From: Pseudodesulfovibrio sp. 5S69
Lineage (GTDB): Bacteria > Desulfobacterota > Desulfovibrionia > Desulfovibrionales > Desulfovibrionaceae
DNA: 64,000 nucleotides
Direction of reading: 5' to 3'
Assembly (NCBI RefSeq): GCF_037094465.1
Contig: NZ_CP146609.1
Location: forward strand, 682,001 to 746,000
Part shown: positions 25,189 to 33,793 of the stretch, one piece after another
Position numbering within the stretch: the stretch's first letter is position 1
Layout: every line of letters starts with the position of its first letter
Translations under genes and position numbers: made by a program
Notes under the pieces: generated by a model
Seen by the model: only the letters and a program-made list of their open reading frames with translations
What the model was told of the DNA's origin: nothing
The model's database searches: none

Positions 25189-25899
25189 ATGACGCGGCAA
25201 CCCGTACTGACCATCATACCGGCCAAAGCCCATTCGCGCAGGGTGCCGGGCAAGAACATGCGCTGCGTGGGGGGCGTGCCCCTGATGGTCCGCGCTGTGG
25301 AGCAGGCCCGCACCTCGGGTGTGTGCGGCCTGATCCACGTGGCCACCGACGACGAAGGCATCGCGGCCTTGGCCCGTGAGGCCGGGGCGGACGTGCCGTT
25401 CCTGCGCCGGGACGACGTGGACGACGTGACCTCGGTGGGCCGCGCCGCGGCTAACGCCCTACGCCGCTACCGCGAGGAACTGGGCGCGCGCTTCGATTAC
25501 GTCTGCCTGCTGTTGGCGACCTCGCCCCTGCGCGCACCGGAGGACATCGTCGGCTGTCGGGATTTGCTGCTGGCCGATCCCGGGCTGGACGCCGCCGGGA
25601 GCGTGGTCCAGGCCGAGAAGCACCCGGCCTGGGCGTGGACCGTCGACGCCGCCGGCCGGATGGTCTCCCTGTTCCCCGAACTGCGCGACATGGAGCGCGA
25701 GGACTTGCCCCCGGCATATTTCTACGACGGGGCGGTCTACTGGGCCAAGGCCGATTTCTTCGAGTCCGTGGACGGCAACCAGTATCGGGGCGGGATTGCC
25801 CCCTACGTCATGCCGCCGGAGCGGGCGGTGGACGTGGACACTCCGCTGGACCTAGCCCTGGCCGACCTGCTCGCCCGCAAGGAGGACGCCCCATGCTGA
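25189..25899 (+). CDS. pseF: CMP-nonulosonate synthetase (PseF/NeuA type)
   Basis: This 236-residue CTP-dependent cytidylyltransferase has the IIPAKAHSRRVPGKN signature, HVATDDEGIAAL, LLATSPLRAPEDI (strong NeuA/PseF motif), AYFYDGAVYWAK and the terminal DVDTPLDL metal site. It is closer to textbook PseF than the copy at 13947 and probably activates the product of the NeuB-type synthase. ATG 25189 follows GGAG. A GTG at 25156 overlapping the upstream stop is also possible and would add 11 residues. It overlaps the deacetylase gene by 7 nt. Confidence 0.85.
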   Translation: MTRQPVLTIIPAKAHSRRVPGKNMRCVGGVPLMVRAVEQARTSGVCGLIHVATDDEGIAALAREAGADVPFLRRDDVDDVTSVGRAAANALRRYREELGARFDYVCLLLATSPLRAPEDIVGCRDLLLADPGLDAAGSVVQAEKHPAWAWTVDAAGRMVSLFPELRDMEREDLPPAYFYDGAVYWAKADFFESVDGNQYRGGIAPYVMPPERAVDVDTPLDLALADLLARKEDAPC

Positions 25900-26627
25900 T
25901 GCTGGACAGGAACGCGCCGGTACTCGTCGTGGCCGCGCATCACGACGACGAGGTCCTTGGCTGCGGGGGGACCATGGCCCGACTGGCAGAAGCCGGGCAT
26001 CCAGTGGTCTCGGCCGTGCTCGGGCAGGGCGCGGTTTGTCGCGAGTCGGCCATGGACGCGTCCGAACGGGAGGCCGTCGAGGCCATGATGGCCCGCCAGG
26101 CCGCCGCCGCCGCGCGCGTCCTCGGAGCGAAGTTCGTGCAGACGGGCATGTTCCCGGACAACGCCTTCGACTCGGTTCCGCTGCTGGACATTGTCCGCTG
26201 CGTGGAGTCCGTGATCGAACGGGTCCGGCCGCAGCTCATCCTTACGCACCACGGCGGGGACCTGAACGTGGACCATCGTCTGACCGCCAGGGCTGTGCAG
26301 ACGGCCGCTCGTCCGCTGCCGGGGAGTGGCGTGCGGACCATCTTGGCCTTCGAGGTGCTCTCATCCACGGAATGGACCCCCGTCGAGGAGCCGGGATTCA
26401 GGCCGGACGTCTTCGTGGACGTGGCCGCGCGCCTGGACCGGAAGATCGAGGCCATGGGCTGCTACGAGAGTGAATTGCAGGCGTTTCCCCACCCCCGTTC
26501 CGAGGGGGGGATCCGCCATCTGGCCGGGTTCCGGGGCGGGTCGGCCGGGCTGGCTGCGGCCGAGGGGTTCGCACTGGTCCGCTCCGTGCCCGTTTTCGGC
26601 TTCAGCAAGGCGGAGGAGGGCGTCTGA
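25893..26627 (+). CDS. PIG-L (LmbE-like) deacetylase
   Basis: This 244-residue zinc deacetylase has the metal motif AHHDDEVLGCGG (usual AHPDDE with His replacing Pro) and the third ligand region LTHHGGDLNVDHR, both near complete. Enzymes of this family remove N-acetyl groups from GlcNAc-containing substrates. In this operon it may free an amine for formylation, amidation or another acylation. GGAGG lies 7 nt before the ATG at 25893. Confidence 0.85.
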   Translation: MLMLDRNAPVLVVAAHHDDEVLGCGGTMARLAEAGHPVVSAVLGQGAVCRESAMDASEREAVEAMMARQAAAAARVLGAKFVQTGMFPDNAFDSVPLLDIVRCVESVIERVRPQLILTHHGGDLNVDHRLTARAVQTAARPLPGSGVRTILAFEVLSSTEWTPVEEPGFRPDVFVDVAARLDRKIEAMGCYESELQAFPHPRSEGGIRHLAGFRGGSAGLAAAEGFALVRSVPVFGFSKAEEGV

Positions 26628-28252
26628 TGACGGATACCGTGCCCCAGTGGGAACGGGAGTTCCTGGATTTCAAGGAGCAGGTTTCGCTTGAGGGCCGGCC
26701 CGCACCAGCAACTCGCGAACCGATCCTGATCTGGTCCGTGACCTCGGGGGCGGTGCATCTGCTCAAGCGCGACCTGTTTTGGGGGCTGCTTGCGCGCAAC
26801 CACGGTTACGACGCGACCATGGTTTTGTGCGACGGCTCGCTCGGGGCGTGCATCCTGAACAACGTCTTCGGCGGGGGCAAGCCGGACCGGTGGGAGCGGA
26901 CCTGCGCCAACTGCCGGGTGATCGGCCGGGAGATCATGGAGGCTTCGGGCATGCCCTACGTCATGCTCGGGGACGCGCTCGAACCGGCTGACTTTGACGA
27001 GGCCGAGGCCTACGCCCGCGAATTCGACCCTGAGAAGCGGCTCCACGAGCAGCTCGCCGGGGTCAAGGTCGGGATGTACTCCATGGCCGCCCTGGGTCGG
27101 TACGGCCGCTGCCCATATCCCCTGGCCGTCGAACGCCACGCCGGGCTGATACCCCGGTTCGTCCGGAGCGGCCACCTGTCGGCCACGGCCTCAAGACGGC
27201 TGCTAGACAGGTTCGACCCCGCCCTCGTGGTCACCGGCCACAAAACCTACACCGAGTGGGGGCCGATCTGGGATATGCTTAAGGCTGAAAACCGCGCGGT
27301 CATGATCTGCCAGCCGGGCATCGTCGCGGGGAGCGTTGTCATGAAGGTCGTTCGGGACGAATACGCCTTCGGGTCCTACGCCCTGTCTGGCCCGGAGTGG
27401 GAGGCCCTCCTCGCACGCGGCATGGACGCCGGGCGCGTTGGGGAGCTGGCGGACTATGTGTCCCGCTACAAGGCCGGACAGAGTCAGCGCGAGAATTTTT
27501 TTGACGGTGACGAGCCCGAGCTTGACGACCTACGCCGCGAGCTGGGGCTCACCGAAGACAAACCCGTCTGGTGCGTCTACACCCACTTGGTCTGGGACGC
27601 CCAGATGTCCGAGGACATGGTCTACCCCGGGATCGACACTTGGCTCCGCGAGACCTGCCGCATCATCGCAGAGGTCACCGATGTGGACTGGATCATCAAG
27701 ATCCACCCGTCAGAGCACCTCAACCAAACGGAGTCTGGGGCCCGGGAACTGGTGGACGAATTTTTCGTGGACGGTCTGCCCGGGCATATCCGGGTCATCC
27801 CGGCCACCAGCCGGGTGAACTCCTACCATCTCCACGAACTCGTCGACGGCGGCGTGACCGTGCGCGGCACGGTGGGCATGGAGCTGACCCTGATGGGCAA
27901 ACCGGTCATCCTGTGCAGTGTCAGCCACTACGGTGGCAAGGGCTTCACCTGCGACTGCGCGACCGAGGATGAATACCGCGAGGCCCTGCGCACGGCGGCT
28001 GCCTGCCCCCGGCTAACCAGAGCGCAGCGGGACATGGCCATGACCTACGCGCACAGTTTTTTCGTGGATCGGCAGATCCCGATGGATTTCGAGGCGCTGA
28101 TGCGGGGGCGCACGGCCCACGCGGATTTTGTCCCCGGGGCGGACCCCTTCAACGACAGGGTTCTCGAAGCGGTCATGGACGCGGTGCGCGGCGGGGGCTC
28201 GCACTGCCTCACTCGCACGGTACTGGGAACCAGCGACAAGCCGCACAGTTAA
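26627..28252 (+). CDS. Capsule-type glycosyltransferase (KpsC/KpsS-like)
   Basis: This 541-residue soluble protein has two motifs typical of capsule synthesis/export transferases: WIIKIHPSEHLNQ (the K-x-HP motif) and GTVGMELTLMGKPVILCS (substrate/nucleotide contact near the C-terminus). The N-terminal third has an unusual cysteine group (CDGSLGACILNN..., CANCRVIGRE). The closest recognisable relatives handle Kdo or polysialic acid-like CMP sugars, which fits transfer of a nonulosonate from CMP. The assignment rests on short motifs and position. TGATG overlap with the deacetylase stop couples them. Confidence 0.6.
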   Translation: MTDTVPQWEREFLDFKEQVSLEGRPAPATREPILIWSVTSGAVHLLKRDLFWGLLARNHGYDATMVLCDGSLGACILNNVFGGGKPDRWERTCANCRVIGREIMEASGMPYVMLGDALEPADFDEAEAYAREFDPEKRLHEQLAGVKVGMYSMAALGRYGRCPYPLAVERHAGLIPRFVRSGHLSATASRRLLDRFDPALVVTGHKTYTEWGPIWDMLKAENRAVMICQPGIVAGSVVMKVVRDEYAFGSYALSGPEWEALLARGMDAGRVGELADYVSRYKAGQSQRENFFDGDEPELDDLRRELGLTEDKPVWCVYTHLVWDAQMSEDMVYPGIDTWLRETCRIIAEVTDVDWIIKIHPSEHLNQTESGARELVDEFFVDGLPGHIRVIPATSRVNSYHLHELVDGGVTVRGTVGMELTLMGKPVILCSVSHYGGKGFTCDCATEDEYREALRTAAACPRLTRAQRDMAMTYAHSFFVDRQIPMDFEALMRGRTAHADFVPGADPFNDRVLEAVMDAVRGGGSHCLTRTVLGTSDKPHS

Positions 28253-28262
28253 GGAGGACAAC

Positions 28263-28595
28263 ATGAACAAATCCGCTTGCCACCACGGCGACAACAGCTT
28301 TTTCCCCGAGATGAACGGATTGCTGCGGAGCCTGCATTCCCTGGCGCTGGGGATTCTCGACGACCTGCACAGCGAGGACCTGGATGCTGAAGCGGTCGGG
28401 CAGATCGTGGACGCCTCGACCTTCCTGAGAACGACCGGCCGGACCGAAGGGCGGGAGGACAGCCGCTCCCACTTCCTGAAGGGGCTGATCGATGACTGGC
28501 GCAATCACCTGGATGACAAGGCGCAGGATTTCGTCAGGGAGACCGGCGGGGAGCTGCTCGTCGAGCTCGGCTACGAGCGGAGCCTGAACTGGTAG
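28263..28595 (+). CDS. Small protein of unknown function (110 aa)
   Basis: This 110-residue acidic/helical protein starts with an excellent ribosome site (AGGAGG, 5 nt from ATG), so it is strongly translated. It begins MNKSACHHGDNSFFPE, followed by two amphipathic helices (LLRSLHSLALGILDDL, HFLKGLIDDWRNHLDD). No signal peptide, membrane helix or metal cluster is evident beyond the N-terminal CHH. It could be a small accessory subunit for the flanking capsule-type transferase or acyltransferase. No family is recognised. Confidence 0.6.
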   Translation: MNKSACHHGDNSFFPEMNGLLRSLHSLALGILDDLHSEDLDAEAVGQIVDASTFLRTTGRTEGREDSRSHFLKGLIDDWRNHLDDKAQDFVRETGGELLVELGYERSLNW

Positions 28596-28618
28596 TGGAC
28601 GGACGCCGCGGGAGACGG

Positions 28619-29308
28619 ATGGAGACCATGAAGGAAGAGGCGAATGGAGCTATGCTGCGTAGGACTTTTCCGGGGGTGACCTTCGGCGCGCTGGTCCAGG
28701 TCCTGGGCCTGGACGGGGTGTCCATCGGCGAGGGGACGCTCGTGGGCGACGGGACGTGGCTCAACGTCTGCTCCCGGGCCACGGGCAGCGCCATCTCGGT
28801 AGGCCGGTGCGTTCAGCTCGGCCGGTACGGCATGTTCAACTCGGGCGGGTCGATTTCGATCGGTGACTACTGCCTGTTTGGCCCCCATGTGGTCGTCTCC
28901 AACGCGGACCACGTCATTGACGACGTCACCCGGCCCTACGTGGACCAGGGAGCGCATCTGGGCGGGCGGACGGTCATCGGCGACAACTGCTGGATCGCGG
29001 CCAATGTCTGCATCCTCGGCAGCCTGGAAATTGGGCGGGGCAGCGTGATCGGCGCGGGCAGCGTGATCGCCCGCGACGTGCCCCCGTTTGCCGTGGTCGC
29101 GGGCAATCCGGGACGGGTGGCCAAGCTCTACAATCCGCTCTCCGAGCGGTGGGAGCGGGTGGCCAGCGAGGTCGAGCGCGCTGTGATTTTCGAGGCCCGG
29201 GAACGGGCCCCGCTGCCCGATGCGGAGACCTACCGGCGCCAGTTGGCCGAACGGAGCGCGACAAGGACCCTGCCCCCGGAATTCGCGGGCAACGGCGTCT
29301 GCTATTAG
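28619..29308 (+). CDS. Left-handed beta-helix acyltransferase (hexapeptide repeat)
   Basis: This 229-residue protein is built of hexapeptide turns (ISIGDYCLFGPHVVVSNADHV, VIGDNCWIAANVCILGSLEIG, VIGAGSVIARDVPPFAVVAGNPGRVAKL), the signature of O- or N-acetyltransferases of the WbbJ/NeuD/maa group, working as trimers with acetyl-CoA. The last 70 residues form a helical extension. Two ATG codons are close (28619 and 28628); the first follows GGAG. It could acetylate the nonulosonate or another sugar, and is an alternative for the missing PseH-type acylation, although PseH is a GNAT. Confidence 0.82.
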   Translation: METMKEEANGAMLRRTFPGVTFGALVQVLGLDGVSIGEGTLVGDGTWLNVCSRATGSAISVGRCVQLGRYGMFNSGGSISIGDYCLFGPHVVVSNADHVIDDVTRPYVDQGAHLGGRTVIGDNCWIAANVCILGSLEIGRGSVIGAGSVIARDVPPFAVVAGNPGRVAKLYNPLSERWERVASEVERAVIFEARERAPLPDAETYRRQLAERSATRTLPPEFAGNGVCY

Positions 29309-29316
29309 GAGGGAGC

Positions 29317-30177
29317 ATGAAGCTTTTTGAAGTGGAGATAGAAACCCATACCGTGTGCAACGCGCGCTGCCGTTATTGCGCCTATCCGGGCATGGCTCGG
29401 GCCGTGGGCAACAAGTTCATGGAGCCGGAACTTTTCGACAGAATCCTGGAGGAATTGGATTTCGCCCGCGCCGACCTGGAGCGCATCCATCTGCACCATG
29501 TCAACGAGCCCTTTGTGAACAAGGACATGCCGCTTCTGGTGGCCAAGGCCAGGAAGGCGTTTCCCGAGAAGCGCGTGGGGTTTTCCACCAACGCCATCCT
29601 GATGACGCCGGAGCGGGCCGAGGCTGTGCTCAAGGCCGGGCTGAACATTCTGTATATCACCATTCCGAGCAGCGATCCCGAGGCCTACGCCCACATCATG
29701 GGCGTCAAGGCGGACGTGGGCCGGGTCATGGACAACGCCATGACCTTCATCAGCATGGCCGGGCCGGACGTGCGCATCGTGGTCCGCAGCCCGCTGGGGT
29801 TCGACGCGGGGCTGAACGAACGCTTCGGCCACCTGGACAACATCGTCATGGAGCACGTCCCCCTGTCCGACCGGCTGGGCAAGGTCGACGCGGATCTGCT
29901 GGACGGCAGGCCCGTCCGGCGGCCCGGCGAGCCGATTCCCTGCACCCGGTCGTGGATGTTCAACTCGCTGGTCATCCTGCACAACGGCGATGTGCCCCTG
30001 TGCTGCAACGACCAGGAGCACACGTTCATCGTGGGCGATATCCGGGACAGGAGCGTCGAGGCCCTGTGGACTTCGGAGCGTTACAAAAAGGTCCGGCGGT
30101 GGATGCGCGGCCAGGGCCGCCCGGCGGATATCCCCTGCAACGTCTGCGAGTACGGCAGCAAAGGCGGTGGGGCGTAA
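29317..30177 (+). CDS. Radical SAM/SPASM-domain protein
   Basis: This 286-residue protein has Cys-x3-Cys-x2-Cys in TVCNARCRYCAYPG (14-21) for the SAM-binding cluster. A C-terminal SPASM region shows CTRSWMFNSLVILHNGDVPLCCND and IPCNVCEYG, with cysteines to hold an auxiliary cluster. GGAGG-type site precedes the ATG. It is 8 nt after the acyltransferase and overlaps the next gene as TAATG. It is the second radical SAM enzyme of the operon and differs from the first by its length and cysteine spacing. Substrate unknown. Confidence 0.82.
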   Translation: MKLFEVEIETHTVCNARCRYCAYPGMARAVGNKFMEPELFDRILEELDFARADLERIHLHHVNEPFVNKDMPLLVAKARKAFPEKRVGFSTNAILMTPERAEAVLKAGLNILYITIPSSDPEAYAHIMGVKADVGRVMDNAMTFISMAGPDVRIVVRSPLGFDAGLNERFGHLDNIVMEHVPLSDRLGKVDADLLDGRPVRRPGEPIPCTRSWMFNSLVILHNGDVPLCCNDQEHTFIVGDIRDRSVEALWTSERYKKVRRWMRGQGRPADIPCNVCEYGSKGGGA

Positions 30178-31064
30178 TGGCGACGACGAAACCGGACCTG
30201 CGCACACGGGTGCGCCGCTTTTATCATCATATCAGGACCAATTGGCCGTGGACCCTGTACCAGCGCGCGGGCATCAACAACCTGGTCACCAACCGCAAGC
30301 TTTATCCCGTGGAGGGCGGTGACGGCGAACCGTGTCGCCTGGTCCGCGCCGATTACGACGCCCTGCTCGCCCTGGACGTCATGGAGCGCTTCAGGAAATA
30401 CCCCTTCGTGTTCGACAAGGTCCTGGAATACGCGGTCAGCATCCGCCTGCTCGGGCTTGAGCCCGGCAAGGTCCTGCTGGATGCGGCGGGCGGCTTCGGC
30501 GAGTACGCGGCTGCGGCCCTGGAGTTGTGCGGCCTGGAGCGGGTCTACTGCCTGGATGCGGTCAGGCTGCCCGACCGGGGCGACGGCGTGGAGCGCCTGG
30601 TGGGCGACGTTTCGGCCATTCCGCTGCCCGACGCCTCCCTGGACGCGATCAGCTGCCATCACTCCTTCGAGCATTTTCAAGGTGAGGCCGACGTGGCCTT
30701 CATCCGGGAGATAGGGCGGGTGCTCCGTCCCGGTGGACGGGCCTGCATCATCCCGTTTTTTCTGTGCAACCGCTACGCCGAAATCCGCAATGTGCGCGGC
30801 AGGGCCCTGTTCGATCCCAAGGCCATGGCGGTCTACGACCCCTTCGGGACCTTCCCTGGCTGGGGGCCGTTCGAGCGGTTCGCCCGGGTCTACGACCGGC
30901 AGGCCTTCGAAGGGCGCCTGCTGCCCGCAGCCGAGGGGCGGCTCGACGTCTCGGTCCACCCCGTGTTCTTCGAGTCCGAGCCATGCCCGGACATGAGCCG
31001 CAACCATCACCAGCCCAGGCTCAACGGCCTGCTGAAGGCGCTGATCCTGACCCGGAGGGTGTGA
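30177..31064 (+). CDS. SAM-dependent methyltransferase
   Basis: This 295-residue class I methyltransferase has motif I in VLLDAAGGFGEYAAAAL, a strand-2 acidic residue (VYCLDAVRLPD), and the DAISCHHSFEHFQGEADV segment followed by REIGRVLRPGGRACIIPFF, typical of the Methyltransf_11 group. The N-terminal 60 residues (TNWPWTLYQRAGINNLVTNRKLY) are an added basic/aromatic region. It overlaps the radical SAM gene by TAATG and is followed by a 24-codon open frame. It probably methylates a sugar of the glycan. Confidence 0.82.
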   Translation: MATTKPDLRTRVRRFYHHIRTNWPWTLYQRAGINNLVTNRKLYPVEGGDGEPCRLVRADYDALLALDVMERFRKYPFVFDKVLEYAVSIRLLGLEPGKVLLDAAGGFGEYAAAALELCGLERVYCLDAVRLPDRGDGVERLVGDVSAIPLPDASLDAISCHHSFEHFQGEADVAFIREIGRVLRPGGRACIIPFFLCNRYAEIRNVRGRALFDPKAMAVYDPFGTFPGWGPFERFARVYDRQAFEGRLLPAAEGRLDVSVHPVFFESEPCPDMSRNHHQPRLNGLLKALILTRRV

Positions 31065-31066
31065 GC

Positions 31067-31141
31067 ATGACGCCGCGTAATAAAAAGACTGACACCTCGG
31101 CGGGGCCCCGCGCCGCCGACAAGCATGAGGAGCCGTCGTGA
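31067..31141 (+). CDS. Possible 24-residue microprotein or coupling leader
   Basis: ATG at 31067 begins 3 nt after the methyltransferase stop. The frame runs 24 codons (MTPRNKKTDTSAGP...HEEPS) and its TGA (31139-31141) overlaps the GTG of the next gene as GTGA, exactly the tiling used elsewhere in this operon. A GGAG lies at 31054-31057. The translated peptide is hydrophilic and highly charged with no structure. It may exist only to carry ribosomes to the TylF-like gene. Too short to prove as a protein. Confidence 0.35.
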   Translation: MTPRNKKTDTSAGPRAADKHEEPS

Positions 31142-31920
31142 GCAAGGACCTGACAGGCATCGCCGTCAACGAGGAAGACATGGTCACCTATCTCCGGGAG
31201 CGGGGTTACGTGGTGGAAAAGGTCGTCGGCCCCGGTGAGATTCCGGACCGGAACAACTACCGGCCCTATGTCAACCCGTGGACGACCTTCCTGCCTTGGG
31301 TGGGCCGCGAGGACGTGTTCAGCCTGCACCGCGAGCTGGCCGAGAAGGGGGCCGCATCCCTGGTGGGCTCGGACCGCATGTGGACCTTGCGCACCTGCCT
31401 TGAGCAGGTCGCCACCCTTGACGGCGAGGTCTGGGAGATGGGCGTGTACAAGGGCGGCACCGGGCTGCTGTTCAAAAAGGAGCTGCTGCGCCTGCACCCG
31501 GACGACACGCCTCGGCTGCGCCTGTTCGACACCTTCGAGGGCATGCCCGAGGTGGAGGCCGAGGTGGACTGCCACCAAAAGGGCGACTTCGACGACACCT
31601 CCCTGGAGACCGTGCGCCGCGTGGTGGGCGATGACGAATTCATTCGCTACCACCAGGGCTTCATTCCCGCGACCTTCGCCGGGCTGGATGGTTACCGGAT
31701 CAAGCTGGCCCACGTGGACGTGGACATCCACCGGAGCGTCCTGGACTGCTGCGAGTTCGTCTACCCGAGGCTGGTTCCCGGCGGCGCGATGGTCTTCGAC
31801 GACTACGGCATCCACACCTGTCCCGGCGCGCGTCGGGCCGTGGACGAATATTTCGGGGACAAGCCCGAATGCCCGCTGATCCTGCCCACGGGGCAGGCCG
31901 TGGTCTTCAGATTGCCCTGA
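31138..31920 (+). CDS. TylF/MycF-type O-methyltransferase
   Basis: This 260-residue methyltransferase has VWEMGVYKGGTGLLFKK (SAM motif), LFDTFEGMP (TylF signature), KGDFDDTSLE, LAHVDVDIHRSVLDC and GGAMVFDDYG with metal/base residues. TylF-family enzymes O-methylate deoxysugars in macrolides, and relatives occur in glycan clusters. The GTG start overlaps the preceding micro-ORF stop and has GAGGAG 5 nt upstream. It is one of three or four methyltransferase domains in the operon, indicating a multiply methylated sugar. Confidence 0.85.
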   Translation: MSKDLTGIAVNEEDMVTYLRERGYVVEKVVGPGEIPDRNNYRPYVNPWTTFLPWVGREDVFSLHRELAEKGAASLVGSDRMWTLRTCLEQVATLDGEVWEMGVYKGGTGLLFKKELLRLHPDDTPRLRLFDTFEGMPEVEAEVDCHQKGDFDDTSLETVRRVVGDDEFIRYHQGFIPATFAGLDGYRIKLAHVDVDIHRSVLDCCEFVYPRLVPGGAMVFDDYGIHTCPGARRAVDEYFGDKPECPLILPTGQAVVFRLP

Positions 31921-31929
31921 GGGGATGGA

Positions 31930-32745
31930 ATGGACGGGACCCTGACCATAAAACGCACCCACGGCTTGGGCAATGTGCTGCTCCTGCTGCCGGTCCTGGA
32001 ATTGCTGCGGGACCGGGGCGAGTCCGTCCGGTTGCTGACCCGTCTCGAGTGGGTCGGAGCCGTGGCCGCGCTCGTGCCGGGGGTGAAGGTCCAGCTTCTG
32101 GAAGGCCCGCTCCCCGCCGGGGCCGTCGACCTGGACGTCATGACCCTGTCCATCAAGCCGGTGGAGCACCGGACCCTGGAGCTGGCCCGGCTGCTCGGGA
32201 TCGACGGCGACATTCCGGCCCGCAGATACACGGTCCCCGAGGCTTGGGGCAGGCCGTTCGACAGCCTGGCCGGATGCGTCATCCTCGCCCCCGAAGCGGG
32301 ACATCCCGCCCGGCAGTGGGCGTGGAAATACGTCCGCGAGCTGGCTGCGAGCCTGACCGGCTCCCCTCTGGTCCTGACCGGGACGGCCCCCTCGCGGGAG
32401 GTGGTCTGCGACCGCGACCTGCGTGGTGAACTCGATCTGGCCGGGATGCTCGGCCTGCTCTCGCGGGCCTCGGCGGTCGTGACCCTGGATTCCGGCACCC
32501 TGCACATGGCCACCAGCCTCGGCGTGCCGAGCGTGGCCGTGTTCGGTGGTGTGAACCCGCGTTTTCGGGTGCGCGAGAGCCAGCGCGCGGTGGTCCTGCA
32601 GGCAGACATGGCCTGCGCCCCCTGCGACAAGAACGAGACGTGCGACGGGCGTGTGCCCTGCCTGCAGCGGCTGCGGCCGGAGCACGTTCTGGACGCCCTG
32701 CGCGCCCTGGACGGCTGTCGCGGCCTGGAAATACGAAGGATATAG
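31930..32745 (+). CDS. Family 9 glycosyltransferase (heptosyltransferase-like)
   Basis: This 271-residue GT-B enzyme of the WaaC/WaaF family has HGLGNVLLLLPVLELL (N-terminal acceptor loop), APEAGHPARQWAWKYV (nucleotide-sugar motif) and TLDSGTLHMATSLGVPSVAVFG (C-terminal donor motif). It is shorter than canonical heptosyltransferases (about 340), with a reduced N-terminal domain. A cysteine-rich segment CAPCDKNETCDGRVPC near the end is common in this family. GTP- or ADP-linked donor unknown. Confidence 0.85.
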   Translation: MDGTLTIKRTHGLGNVLLLLPVLELLRDRGESVRLLTRLEWVGAVAALVPGVKVQLLEGPLPAGAVDLDVMTLSIKPVEHRTLELARLLGIDGDIPARRYTVPEAWGRPFDSLAGCVILAPEAGHPARQWAWKYVRELAASLTGSPLVLTGTAPSREVVCDRDLRGELDLAGMLGLLSRASAVVTLDSGTLHMATSLGVPSVAVFGGVNPRFRVRESQRAVVLQADMACAPCDKNETCDGRVPCLQRLRPEHVLDALRALDGCRGLEIRRI

Positions 32746-32755
32746 CGAGGCCGAC

Positions 32756-33790
32756 ATGAGCAAGCATCTGCTGATCGTCCCGGAGCGCTGGGAACACCAC
32801 ATCGTCCAGTCGAGCATCGACTACATGCTCGAATTCCTCGACGGCTACACCCTGTTCGACGAACCCGAGGGCGAGCTGTCCAAACTCCCGCCCGACTTCT
32901 TCCGCTCCCAGGGCATGGTCCCCAATCTGCGCACGGCGTATGCGGAGCGCTCGTTCCGCCGCGAGCTGTCCCTGATAGCCCGCCTGGCCGGGGAATCCGG
33001 CACCCTGGTACATTTCCTGAACGGGGAGTCCGCGACCTACCTGACCCCGCGCCACAAGAACGGCAACACGGTCCTGGCCACCTACCACCAGCCGCCCGCT
33101 TTCATGGAAGAAATCATTCCGGACAAGTCGCACTACCCGCTGCACGACGGGGTCATCGTCATCGCGCCCAACCAGATCGACTATTTCGAGTCCATCACCG
33201 GCAAGGGCAAGGTCCACCTGGTCCCTCTGGGCGTAGAGCCCGCCTTCTTCCCCTTTGGCCGGCCGCAACAGCGCGTCCCGCGCGTCCTGTTCGTTGGCAA
33301 CTGGCTGCGCGACTTCCCCACGCTGGTGGGCGCGATCTCGCGCATCAGGGCCGAAGCCCCCGAGGTCGAGGTCGTCTGCGTCACGCCGGAAAAGAACCAC
33401 CCCCTGTTTGACGGCCTGGGCTTGCGGCTGCTGACCGGCATTCCCACCGACGACCTGCTGGAGCTGTATCGGACTTCGTCCGCGTTCCTCTTTCCCGTGG
33501 CCGACTGCACCGGCAACACCGCGCTGCTGGAGGCCATGTGCTCCGGCCTGCCCGTGGTCACCAACCGGAAGGTGCTGGAGACCGGCTACGTCAACGAGGA
33601 GAGTGCCCTGGTTGTGGACGATGGCGATGCCGCGGCGATGGCCCGCCACTGCCTGGACTTGGCCCGCGACGCCCGTTTCCGCAGGCAGCGGAGCGAGGCG
33701 GCCAACCAGTGGGTCGCGGACCGGTTCAACTGGCGGCGGGTGGCCGAGATCCAGAAGGACGTCTACGCTCGATTCGGCTGGCAGGGGTAG
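32756..33790 (+). CDS. Family 4 glycosyltransferase
   Basis: This 344-residue GT-B enzyme has a donor-binding half (about 180-340) containing VLFVGNWLRDFPTL, LFPVADCTGNTALLEAMCSGLPVVTN with the conserved Glu residues, and the helical close. The N-terminal half shows LIVPERWEHHIVQSS and VLATYHQPPAFMEE. The start is ATG 32756, 10 nt after the heptosyltransferase-like gene. It belongs to a run of three consecutive glycosyltransferases that would extend the chain. Confidence 0.85.
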   Translation: MSKHLLIVPERWEHHIVQSSIDYMLEFLDGYTLFDEPEGELSKLPPDFFRSQGMVPNLRTAYAERSFRRELSLIARLAGESGTLVHFLNGESATYLTPRHKNGNTVLATYHQPPAFMEEIIPDKSHYPLHDGVIVIAPNQIDYFESITGKGKVHLVPLGVEPAFFPFGRPQQRVPRVLFVGNWLRDFPTLVGAISRIRAEAPEVEVVCVTPEKNHPLFDGLGLRLLTGIPTDDLLELYRTSSAFLFPVADCTGNTALLEAMCSGLPVVTNRKVLETGYVNEESALVVDDGDAAAMARHCLDLARDARFRRQRSEAANQWVADRFNWRRVAEIQKDVYARFGWQG

Positions 33791-33793
33791 CCC

